Both the position numbers and the translations under genes were made by a program. Of a stretch of 64,000 nt of DNA, positions 1-7,959 are shown one piece after another. The stretch covers positions 5,767,798 to 5,831,797 of the forward strand of contig NZ_CP036261.1 of assembly GCF_007741475.1 (NCBI RefSeq), written 5' to 3'. Numbering within the stretch: the first letter of the stretch is position 1; every line of letters begins with the position of its first letter. This DNA comes from Rosistilla ulvae (GTDB lineage: Bacteria > Planctomycetota > Planctomycetia > Pirellulales > Pirellulaceae). The notes beneath the pieces were generated by a model, which was given only the letters and a program-made list of their open reading frames with translations, did no database searches and had not been told where the DNA came from.

Positions 1-138
1 GCGGCTAGAAACCAACGATTCAGCGATGGAATTGCACGACCCCCGCGATTTTCATCCCGCTCGTTGAACGCTACAGTGGAAGGTTCATCTCTCTTTAATT
101 GACAAGCCTCTTCGAATCTTGAACCACTGGACGCGGAA

Positions 139-2973
139 TTGAATCAACGGAGTATTCGGCTGCGCGGAGTCCGCGTTCACAACTTGCGCGATGTCGACGT
201 CGACGTCCCTCATCATCAGCTGGTCGTGTTTTGTGGCGTCAGCGGCAGCGGCAAGACTAGCTTGGCCCTCGATACGCTTTATGCCGAGGGGCAGCGACGC
301 TACATCGAGAGCTTCTCGGCGTATACGCGTCAGTTCCTGCAGCGGTTGGATCGACCCGATTGCGAATCGATCGAAGGCATTCCTCCGGCGATCGCCGTCA
401 CTCGCGGTGGGGCTTCGCGTTCCAACCGCAGCACGATCGGAACGGCTACTGAAACTGCCGACTACCTGCGGTTGCTGTTCGCTAAGGTAGCCGATCTGAC
501 TTGTCTGAACTGTGGCCAACCGGTTCGCAGCGACGATCCCCAATCGGCGGCGAACCAGTTGGCGGCGACCGAGCCGGCGGCCCGCGCGATGCTCGGTTTT
601 CCATTGCTGTTGGAATCGAAGCTGCATGCGGTCGATGAGCTCTCCTATCTGCAGCAGCAGGGCTTCCTGCGACTGATCGTCGGCGATCGGACGTTCAATC
701 TCGGCGATGAATCGCGCGGCGAATTGGCCGAGGCGATCGGCGATGGAGCCGAAGCGATCGTGATCGTCGATCGCTTGAAAACGTCGGACGCAGCCGGACG
801 TTTGACCGAATCGATGGAGACGGCGTTTGCCGAAGGGGCCGGCCAAGCGGTGGCGCTGATCGAATCCGCTGAGGGCGAGACAGTTGTCGACGGCAAGTCG
901 TGGACGGTGATGAAGTGGAGTCGCCAGCGGAAGTGTGAAACGTGCCAGATCACCTATCCCGATCCCGAGCCGCGGTTGTTCAATTTCAATAACCCTTTGG
1001 GAGCGTGTCCGGCGTGCGAAGGGTTCGGCGATATCGTCGATGTCGATATGGATTTGGTCGTTCCCGATCGGTCGAAGACGCTCCGCGAAGGGGCGATCCA
1101 ACCGTGGAACACGCCTTCGTATCAGCATGAATTGGAAGAGTTGTTGGCGTTGGCCGATGATTACGATCTGCCGGTCGACGTTCCCTTTTCGCGGCTGACC
1201 AAAAAACAGCGGCGGCTGATCGACGAAGGAGTTCCCGAGCGGGAGTTCGGTGGGCTGAATGGCTTCTTCGCCTGGTTGGAACGCAAAAAGTACAAGATGC
1301 ATATCCGCGTCTTCTTGAGCCGTTGGCGAAGCTATCGCCGGTGCACGACTTGCAACGGACAGCGACTGAAGGATGAAGTGCTTGCCTATCGCGTCGGCGG
1401 CAAGAACATCGCCCAGGTCTGCGCGATGGAAGTCGATGCGATCGCGCAGTTCTTCGCCGACGTGAAGCTTGCCGATCGGGAGGCGGAGATCGCGGACGAT
1501 GTCTTGCACCAGGTCCGCAATCGGCTGGGCTATCTGCAATCGGTCGGGCTGGGCTATCTGCAGCTGGATCGCACGCTGCGAACGCTCTCCGGCGGCGAAG
1601 CCCAACGCGTCGCGTTGACCAGCGCTCTTGGATCCAGCTTGGTCAACATGCTTTACGTTCTGGATGAACCGACGGCGGGACTGCATCCGGCCGACGTTCC
1701 CAGCTTGATTGAATCGATCGTGCGGCTGCGCGATCGAGGCAACACCGTGGCGGTCGTCGAACATAATGAAGCGGTCATTGCGGCGGCGGATCGGTTGATC
1801 GAAGTCGGCCCAGGGGCGGGAGCTTCCGGTGGCGAGATCGTCTTCGAGGGGACCGCCGACGAGATGGTCGAGACGCAGGGAAGCCTGACGGGCGATTACC
1901 TGTCGGGCCGCCGAGGGATGTTGTCGTTGCAACGCGATCGGCTGCAGCCGCGAGGGTGGCTGAAACTGACGGGGGCCAGCGGAAACAATCTGCAATCGAT
2001 CGACGTCGATTTCCCGTTGGGCGTGCTGTGCGTGGTGACGGGCGTTTCGGGGAGCGGCAAGAGTAGTCTGGTTCACGATACGTTGTACGGAGCGATCTGC
2101 CGGCGCAAGAAAAAGTCGGGCGCAACCAGTCTGCCTTACACGGATCTGGTGGGCGATGGGCAACTGGAAGACGTGTTGTTAGTCGATCAGTCGCCGATCA
2201 GCCGCAGCCCGCGCAGCAATCCGGTGACGTATGTCAAAGCGTTCGATTCGATTCGCAAGGTGTTCGCCGATACGTTGGAGGCGCGGACTCGCAATTTTGG
2301 CGCCGGCCACTTCAGTTTTAATTCCGCCGCCGGCCGCTGCGAGGCGTGCGAAGGGGATGGGATGCTGCAGATCGACATGCAGTTCCTGGCCGACATCTAC
2401 ATGCAATGTCCCGAGTGCAAAGGGACGCGTTATCGCGACGAGATCTTGAAGATCCGCTACCGCGATCGAAACATCGCCGACGTGTTGAAGATGACAGTTC
2501 GCCAAGCGGTCTCGTTCTTCCGCGGCTACGACAAGGTGCAAGAGAAGTTGAAGCGGTTGACCGACGTGGGGCTCGATTACCTTCAGTTGGGCCAGCCGGC
2601 CAATACGCTCAGCAGCGGCGAAGCGCAGCGGCTAAAACTGGCAGCCTTCTTAAGTGCCGCTCAGCGACGCCGGACGCTGTTCCTGATGGACGAACCGACC
2701 ACGGGGCTGCATGTGGCCGACATCGTCAAGCTGTTGGGCTGCTTCGACGCGCTGCTTGCCGACGGGCATTCGTTGATCGTCGTCGAACACAATCTGCGGC
2801 TGATCAAGGCGTCGGACTATATCATCGATATGGGCCCCGGAGCGGCGGGCAATGGCGGTCGCGTGGTCGCGGCGGGCGAACCCGAGGTGGTCAAAGAGGT
2901 TGCGGAATCGGCGACCGGCCAGATTTTGAAGCGAGCGATCGAAGCGGATCTCGCCGCGAGTGAGCCGGAATGA
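139..2973 (+). CDS. uvrA: UvrA excinuclease ABC subunit A
   Basis: DNA-damage recognition ATPase of nucleotide excision repair, which works as a cytoplasmic dimer with UvrB. The 944-residue length is normal for the family. Visible in order: Walker A GVSGSGKT (33-40), a Cys pair at 122/125, a zinc module with Cys266/269 and Cys290/293, the first ABC signature LSGGEAQR (about 483), a second Walker A GVSGSGKS (about 635), the C-terminal zinc module CEACEGDG...CPECKG, a second signature reading LSSGEAQR (about 824), and DEPTTGLH (about 851). The start is TTG at 139, and the conserved N-terminus begins directly after it. The second signature has Ser where LSGGE is usual, which may indicate a UvrA paralogue. 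The DUF1501 gene follows after about 160 bases. Family assignment is certain; whether this is the genome's main UvrA cannot be told here. Confidence 0.93.
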   Translation: MNQRSIRLRGVRVHNLRDVDVDVPHHQLVVFCGVSGSGKTSLALDTLYAEGQRRYIESFSAYTRQFLQRLDRPDCESIEGIPPAIAVTRGGASRSNRSTIGTATETADYLRLLFAKVADLTCLNCGQPVRSDDPQSAANQLAATEPAARAMLGFPLLLESKLHAVDELSYLQQQGFLRLIVGDRTFNLGDESRGELAEAIGDGAEAIVIVDRLKTSDAAGRLTESMETAFAEGAGQAVALIESAEGETVVDGKSWTVMKWSRQRKCETCQITYPDPEPRLFNFNNPLGACPACEGFGDIVDVDMDLVVPDRSKTLREGAIQPWNTPSYQHELEELLALADDYDLPVDVPFSRLTKKQRRLIDEGVPEREFGGLNGFFAWLERKKYKMHIRVFLSRWRSYRRCTTCNGQRLKDEVLAYRVGGKNIAQVCAMEVDAIAQFFADVKLADREAEIADDVLHQVRNRLGYLQSVGLGYLQLDRTLRTLSGGEAQRVALTSALGSSLVNMLYVLDEPTAGLHPADVPSLIESIVRLRDRGNTVAVVEHNEAVIAAADRLIEVGPGAGASGGEIVFEGTADEMVETQGSLTGDYLSGRRGMLSLQRDRLQPRGWLKLTGASGNNLQSIDVDFPLGVLCVVTGVSGSGKSSLVHDTLYGAICRRKKKSGATSLPYTDLVGDGQLEDVLLVDQSPISRSPRSNPVTYVKAFDSIRKVFADTLEARTRNFGAGHFSFNSAAGRCEACEGDGMLQIDMQFLADIYMQCPECKGTRYRDEILKIRYRDRNIADVLKMTVRQAVSFFRGYDKVQEKLKRLTDVGLDYLQLGQPANTLSSGEAQRLKLAAFLSAAQRRRTLFLMDEPTTGLHVADIVKLLGCFDALLADGHSLIVVEHNLRLIKASDYIIDMGPGAAGNGGRVVAAGEPEVVKEVAESATGQILKRAIEADLAASEPE

Positions 2974-3136
2974 GCCAATAAACTTTGCGGGCTCTACCGG
3001 ATCGGCTAACATGGATGCAGCGAAATATTGGGGGGCTGATTTGCCAGTCCAGCAAGACTGGTGGGCGCCTGCCTGCCTTTGGCTAGTTTTATCAGCAGCC
3101 GACCGCAGGCAGCGAGCGAATGAGGAATCATCGACG

Positions 3137-4516
3137 ATGTTAGATCTGATTGGACGCGGCAAAGCCCAGACATGCAACGGAACAACTCGGCGAGATTTTC
3201 TGCAGGTCGGCACCCTGGGGATGTTGGGCTTGGGCTTGCCGAGCTACGTCGCGGCACGCGAGGCGGGAAAAGTCGACCCCGCCAAAGATGATCACAGTTG
3301 CATCATGATCTTCAACCTCGGAGCGCCCAGCCAATTGGACACCTTCGATATGAAGCCCGATGCGCCGGCGGAGGTTCGCGGTCCGTTTAAGCCGATCTCG
3401 ACGGCGAGCGGCGAGTTTCAGATCTCCGAGATCCTTCCGCAGCACGCCAAGATCGCCGACAAGTTTTCCCTGGTGCGTTCCTGTTTCCATCGCGGCGCGG
3501 CGGTGCACGATGCCGGTTGGCAGATGATGCAGACCGGGCGATTGTTCACCGGCGGCGTGAACTACCCGCACGCCGGCGCCGTCGTCGATTATCTACGCGG
3601 CCGCCGCAGCGATCTGCCGGCTCACGTCGTGCTGCCCGAAACGATGGGCCGCGGCGGTGGGAATCTGCCCAACGGCCAAGCGGGCGGCTTTCTCGGCAAA
3701 CGCTACGATCCGTTTGCGTTGATGGCCGATCCGTCTCAGCCAAACTTCCAGGTTCCCGATTTGTTGCCTCCCGATTCGATCGGCCAAGCTCGGATCGATC
3801 GCCGTCGCAAGATGCGCGAGATCGTCGAACAGACGATGACGAATTTCGAATCGAGCGAGACGGCTCAACTGTTGGACGGCAGCTTTGAATCGGCGTACCG
3901 GATGATGACCAGTCCCGAAGCTCGCAACGCATTCGATCTGGCGAAAGAGCCGATGAAGGTTCGCGAGCGGTACGGCATGAATCGCTTTGGCCAGTGCTGT
4001 CTGCTGGCGCGGCGATTGATCGAAGGGGGCGTGCGGTTTGTTACGATCAACACCTTCCTGACCGTCTTCAACGAGATCACTTGGGATACCCACGGCAGCA
4101 AGCCGTTCACGAGCATCGAAGGGATGCGGGACATCGTCGCCCCGATGTACGATCAAGGTTATTCGGCGTTGATCGAAGATCTGGCCGACCGCGGGATGAT
4201 CGATTCGACCCTTGTCGCGTGCCTTGCTGAATTTGGACGGACACCGAAAGTGAATCCGGCCGGCGGTCGCGATCACTGGCCGCAGTGCTTCACCACCTAT
4301 TTCGCTGGCGGCGGCGTGCAAGGCGGCCGCGCGATCGGGGCCAGCGATCCCAATGGGGCGGTGCCGGCGGAGCGTCCCGCGGGGGCTGACGAAGTGGTGG
4401 CGACGATTTTCCACAGCCTCGGGTTGGATTTGGATACCGAGTTGCCCGGTCCGGCGGGACGGCCTTTCCCGCTGGTGAATTTTGGTGCGCGAGAAATTCA
4501 CGAACTGTTTTCATGA
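3137..4516 (+). CDS. DUF1501 Tat-exported protein
   Basis: 459-residue DUF1501 protein, a family very abundant in planctomycetes and distantly related to sulfatases/alkaline phosphatases; its reaction is not established. The start at 3137 is chosen because it gives a twin-arginine leader (TTRRDFLQ followed by a hydrophobic stretch ending near SYVAA) behind GAGG-like purines; an upstream in-frame start at 2960 would bury this leader. Typical family features follow: a GAPSQLDTFDMKP block after the leader, a GGVNYPHAG block, CLLARRLIEGGVRFV, and a C-terminal EFGRTPKVN/GRDHWPQCF block. The stop overlaps the upstream extension of the next PSCyt frame, whose real start is 77 bases downstream. DUF1501 and PSCyt genes are normally neighbours and presumably work together outside the cytoplasm. 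Confidence 0.9.
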   Translation: MLDLIGRGKAQTCNGTTRRDFLQVGTLGMLGLGLPSYVAAREAGKVDPAKDDHSCIMIFNLGAPSQLDTFDMKPDAPAEVRGPFKPISTASGEFQISEILPQHAKIADKFSLVRSCFHRGAAVHDAGWQMMQTGRLFTGGVNYPHAGAVVDYLRGRRSDLPAHVVLPETMGRGGGNLPNGQAGGFLGKRYDPFALMADPSQPNFQVPDLLPPDSIGQARIDRRRKMREIVEQTMTNFESSETAQLLDGSFESAYRMMTSPEARNAFDLAKEPMKVRERYGMNRFGQCCLLARRLIEGGVRFVTINTFLTVFNEITWDTHGSKPFTSIEGMRDIVAPMYDQGYSALIEDLADRGMIDSTLVACLAEFGRTPKVNPAGGRDHWPQCFTTYFAGGGVQGGRAIGASDPNGAVPAERPAGADEVVATIFHSLGLDLDTELPGPAGRPFPLVNFGAREIHELFS

Positions 4517-4593
4517 TCCGTCGTCCTTCGTACGTTGCGTCCTCACGCCCCCAGCGCCTCTCCGTTTCCCACCTTCGGCTCCGCTTCACCATC

Positions 4594-7068
4594 ATGCAAC
4601 GTATCGCTCTTCTGCTGACCGCCGCTCTTGCGTTCGCGCCGGCTGCTTTCGCCCAAACGACGCTGCGCATCCTGCCTGAAAAAATCGAACTGACCGGCCA
4701 GGAGGCATCGCAGCGTTTCCTGGTCCAACAGATCGTCGACGGCCGTGTTGCGGGGCAGAGCACCGGCGGAGTCGACCTGAAACCGAAGACCGATGGGATC
4801 GTTCGTGTCGCCGATGGGCGAGTCGTCGCGGTGGGGGAAGGGCAGACCGAATTGATCGCGACCGATGCGGCGGGCAACACGGCAACGGCGATGGTGATCG
4901 TTCGCTTGGCCGACGTTCCGCAAACGATTCGGTTCGCCAGCGATGTGCAAGCCGTGTTGGCCAAAGCGTCTTGCAACAGCGGCGCGTGCCATGGCGCATT
5001 GGCGGGCAAAGGTGGCTTTCGGTTGTCGTTGTTGGGGTATGACAGCCATGGCGACTACTTCAATATCTCGCAGCAGTTGCGCGGTCGCCGGATCGAGCTA
5101 GCCGATCCCGCGCGCAGCCTGATCGTTGCCAAACCGAGCGTGATGATTCCGCATAAGGGAGGCGTCCGGTTGCCGAAGGAGTCCGCCGATTACAAGCTGC
5201 TGCTGGATTGGATCTCTGCCGGGGCGCCGGGGCCATCCGACGAAGATCCCTCGCTCGCGAAGATCGAAGTCCTGCCTAAAGCGGTTCGGTTGGCAAAGGG
5301 AGACACACAGCAATTGGTTGTCCGTGCGCACTACAGCAACGGCCGAATCAAAGACGTCACGCAGTGGGTTCGTTGGTCGAGCACCAACGACGCGGCAGCA
5401 CGCGTCGACGACCAAGGATTGGTAACGGTGACGGGGCCGGGCGTGGGTGCGATCACCGCTTGGTTTGCCAGTCAGATCGTGATCGCCAACGTGACCGTTC
5501 CGTATGCTCAAGAGGTGAGCGAGGCGCAGTTTGCAAAGCTGCAGCCGCGGAACTTCATCGATCGCGAGGTGCTGAAACAACTGAAACAGTTGAACATTCC
5601 GCCCAGCGATCGGGCCGGTGAGAGCGAATTTCTGCGCCGCGCTTATTTAGACACGATCGGACGACTGCCGTCGATCGACGAGACCCAGTCGTATCTGGCG
5701 GATGATTCGCCCGACAAGCGAGATCAATTGATCGAGCAGTTGTTGGTGCAGCCCGAATTCGTCGATTACTGGAGCTACCGTTGGTCGGACATCCTGTTGG
5801 TCAACGGATCGAAATTGCGGCCCAAGGCTGTCGAATCGTTTTACAAATGGATCCGCAGCCATGTCGAAGCGGGAACGCCTTGGGATGTGTTTGTCCGCGA
5901 GATCTTGACCTCCCGCGGGTCGTCGTTCGAAAACGGAGCGACCAACTTTTTTGCGAATCACCAGACGCCCGAAGAGATGACCGAAAACGCCAGTCAGGCG
6001 TTCCTCGGTTTGTCGATCGCGTGCGCCAAGTGCCACAATCACCCGTTGGAAAAGTGGACCAACGATCAATATTATGCGATGGCGAACCTGTTCGCTCGCG
6101 TGCGCGCCAAGGGCTGGGGCGGAGACAGCCGCAACGGCGACGGCAATCGGACGCTGGTCGTGCTGGATCGGGGCGATCTGATCCAACCATTGACCGGCAA
6201 ACCTCAACCGCCGGCGCCGCTGGACGCGCCGCCGATGGAGATCGATGATCCGGCCGACCGCCGCGAATACCTAGCCGCTTGGCTGACGGCGCCCGAAAAT
6301 CCCTACTTCGCCCGTTCGATCACCAACCGCGTCTGGGCCAACTTCTTCGGTGTCGGACTGGTGGAATCGGTCGACGACATGCGTGTCAGCAACCCCGCAT
6401 CGAACGAAGCTTTGTTGGCTGCGGCGTCGCAACATTTGATCGACAGCGGATTCGATTTGAAATCGCTGATGCGAACGATTCTGCAATCGGAGACCTATCA
6501 ACGGAGCAGTCAATCGCTGCCGGAAAACGCTGCGGAAAAGCGGTTCTACTCGCACTATTACCCGCGTCGTTTGATGGCGGAGGTGTTGTTGGATGCGATC
6601 TCCGACGTGACCGATGCGCCGACGGAGTTCACGCAGATCTCGTTCCCCGGTGCCGACATGCAGAAGACCGATCTGTATCCCAAGGGGACGCGGGCGTTGC
6701 AGTTATATGATTCCGCAGTCGCCAGCTATTTTCTGCAAACGTTTGGTCGCAACACCCGCGACATCACGTGTGAATGCGAGCGCAGCGACGAACCGAGCGT
6801 GGTCCAGGTGTTGCATCTGAGCAACGGAGACACGATCAATCAGAAGTTGGCCGCCAAAGAGAATCGATTGACGCGTTGGATCGCCGACGGATTGGACGAT
6901 GGGACGATCATCGATCAGGTCTTTCTAGCCGCCTTGTCGCGGCAACCGAACGCCCAAGAGCGCGAAGCGCTGCTCGCGTCGCTGCAACGAGAAGAGGACC
7001 GCCGCCAAGCGTTGGAAGATCTCGTCTGGGGTGTGCTCAGCAGCAGCGAATTTCTGTTGGCGCATTAG
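4594..7068 (+). CDS. PSCyt DUF1549/DUF1553 protein with Big-like N-terminus
   Basis: 824-residue exported protein of the planctomycete PSCyt family. The start at 4594 gives a clean signal peptide (MQRIALLLTAALAF...AFAQ); the frame is open back to 4513, but those residues are basic and lack a leader. After the leader comes a bacterial Ig-like (BIG2) module to about residue 100, then a cytochrome-like motif CNSGACH at 127 (two Cys separated by four residues instead of two), a second Big-like segment around 220-300, the DUF1549 domain with a standard CAKCH at 477 followed by NHPLEKW, and the DUF1553 domain (NRVWANFFG...YPRRLMAEVLLDAI). Function is unproven; haem binding by the Cys motifs is plausible but inferred. 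It is paired with the upstream DUF1501 gene. Confidence 0.9.
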   Translation: MQRIALLLTAALAFAPAAFAQTTLRILPEKIELTGQEASQRFLVQQIVDGRVAGQSTGGVDLKPKTDGIVRVADGRVVAVGEGQTELIATDAAGNTATAMVIVRLADVPQTIRFASDVQAVLAKASCNSGACHGALAGKGGFRLSLLGYDSHGDYFNISQQLRGRRIELADPARSLIVAKPSVMIPHKGGVRLPKESADYKLLLDWISAGAPGPSDEDPSLAKIEVLPKAVRLAKGDTQQLVVRAHYSNGRIKDVTQWVRWSSTNDAAARVDDQGLVTVTGPGVGAITAWFASQIVIANVTVPYAQEVSEAQFAKLQPRNFIDREVLKQLKQLNIPPSDRAGESEFLRRAYLDTIGRLPSIDETQSYLADDSPDKRDQLIEQLLVQPEFVDYWSYRWSDILLVNGSKLRPKAVESFYKWIRSHVEAGTPWDVFVREILTSRGSSFENGATNFFANHQTPEEMTENASQAFLGLSIACAKCHNHPLEKWTNDQYYAMANLFARVRAKGWGGDSRNGDGNRTLVVLDRGDLIQPLTGKPQPPAPLDAPPMEIDDPADRREYLAAWLTAPENPYFARSITNRVWANFFGVGLVESVDDMRVSNPASNEALLAAASQHLIDSGFDLKSLMRTILQSETYQRSSQSLPENAAEKRFYSHYYPRRLMAEVLLDAISDVTDAPTEFTQISFPGADMQKTDLYPKGTRALQLYDSAVASYFLQTFGRNTRDITCECERSDEPSVVQVLHLSNGDTINQKLAAKENRLTRWIADGLDDGTIIDQVFLAALSRQPNAQEREALLASLQREEDRRQALEDLVWGVLSSSEFLLAH

Positions 7069-7108
7069 TCGGTGCACCGACCGAAAGTGTCGTAGCGGAA
7101 CTCGACAA

Positions 7109-7226
7109 CGGCCTGTTGATTTAATCAGCCGTTTGGGCGTTAGCCCCGGTTCAAGCACCGCTAAACCGGGGCTAACGCCCAAACGGCTAATTCAAAACGT
7201 TCGCATGCGATTAAATCAACAGGCCG
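7109..7226. repeat. Nested inverted repeat, 118 bases
   Basis: Two concentric perfect inverted repeats. The outer arms are 17 bases each (7109-7125 and 7210-7226, reading CGGCCTGTTGATTTAAT and its complement). The inner arms are 25 bases each (7127-7151 and 7164-7188) around a 12-base loop. The inner arm contains GTTTGGGCGTTAGCCCCGG. It lies 40 bases after the PSCyt stop, so transcribed RNA would form a very stable hairpin that could stop or protect the transcript, but there is no U-run. The two-layer shape looks more like a small non-autonomous mobile repeat than a simple terminator. Confidence 0.8.
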
Positions 7227-7310
7227 ACAAGAGTTTCGGGAGGTACCCGGTTTGTAGATCGAAAGTCTTGGCGACTTCCGCTACCGCGTTTCACCCCATT
7301 GGCCGCAAAT

Positions 7311-7384
7311 CGTTTAACCGCGTGCCCAACGGGCCGCGCTTCGAATGGCCACCAACACGCGGCCGTTTCCGCCGCGGTTAAACG
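7311..7384. repeat. Short palindromic element, copy 1
   Basis: 74-base unit ending in inverted CGTTTAACCGCG / CGCGGTTAAACG, with GTGCCCAACGGGCCGCG after the left end. Close copies are at 7558-7631 and 21673-21739, with a partial one at 16329-16360. Three of the four copies directly abut the longer compound repeat; this one stands alone. No coding capacity. Confidence 0.7.
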
Positions 7385-7557
7385 AAGCGTTGGCCCGGAT
7401 CGTAGCGAACACCACCGGAAACGAATGCGCATGCGATCGCGCCCCCGCGCGGGGGCGCAGACCGGTCTGCAATCCCGCTGGGATTGTGCTGCGCGATGGC
7501 GCTCGCATACCGTCTAGAATCCCTGTGGGATACGTCGAATCCGCTGCAACCGCAAAT

Positions 7558-7631
7558 CGTTCAACCGCATGCCCAACGGGCCGCATTTCGAACCTCATGG
7601 ACGCGCGGGGCGTTGCCGCCGCGGTTAAACG
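7558..7631. repeat. Short palindromic element, copy 2
   Basis: 74-base unit with left end CGTTCAACCGCATGCCCAACG and right end CCGCGGTTAAACG. It shares the left 30 bases with copy 1 almost exactly. It directly joins the compound repeat that starts at 7632. Confidence 0.7.
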
Positions 7632-7778
7632 CAATACCCTTCAAAGAAGGGGGCCTCGGACCGTCGCAAGAGTTAGCGGCGGTGATGTAGTGGACGAGGT
7701 TACGAGGCCCAGCGATTTGGTCTGATGCATGCAAAAGGACTCGTAGCCTCGTCCACTACGCTTCGTTGAACGGTATTG
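7632..7778 (-). repeat. Compound palindromic repeat, copy 1
   Basis: About 147 bases, inverted relative to the copies at 16.4 and 24.8 kb. It has terminal inverted sequences related to CAATACCGTTCAACGAAG and an inner pair of arms (GTAGTGGACGAGG / CCTCGTCCACTAC) around a middle containing GGTCTGATGCATGC. Its reverse complement matches the 24778-24921 copy along the whole length with few differences by eye. It contains no gene and no transposase. Confidence 0.8.
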
Positions 7779-7959
7779 CGGTTAAACGAGGCCGTAGCGG
7801 AACTCATCGGGGACGGCTCTGTTTTTTGGAGGGCCGAATAGATTTCAAAATTCGTCGACTTTCTCGGGTGCGCATTGGTCGGATTTGGCGTCCATGCCTA
7901 TGATTTCACGTTCCGTGCGCTGCACCGAAGCTATTCAACACGTAGGAAGGATCAGACTC

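Larger units (their letters stand above)
7069..7959. other. Gene-free repeat hub
   Basis: About 890 bases without a credible gene, packed with palindromes: a 118-base nested inverted repeat, two copies of a short GTTTAAC-ended element, and one copy of the longer compound repeat (each listed separately). Between them lie small perfect hairpins, including a C-rich/G-rich one near 7441-7460 and CAATCCC/GGGATTG near 7481-7497. The same 13 bases (CGTAGCGGAACTC) occur at 7091-7103 and 7793-7805, so most of the block is bracketed by a direct repeat. Short open frames here are in low-complexity, repeat-derived sequence and are not credible. Confidence 0.8.

Noticed and set aside
85-2163. 692-codon minus-strand frame inside uvrA, and similar long minus frames at 10957-13014 and plus frame 16757-18883
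   Set aside because: They are mirror frames of uvrA, the macroglobulin and fusA, which carry clear family motifs. Their translations are Arg/Asp-rich without domains; high G+C at third positions opens the opposite strand.
3593-4501. 302-codon minus-strand frame across the first DUF1501 gene
   Set aside because: Opposite-strand shadow of a gene with full DUF1501 motifs.
7632-7778. Insertion sequence with transposase in the repeat hub
   Set aside because: No frame in or beside any repeat copy encodes a transposase; the units are below 260 bases.
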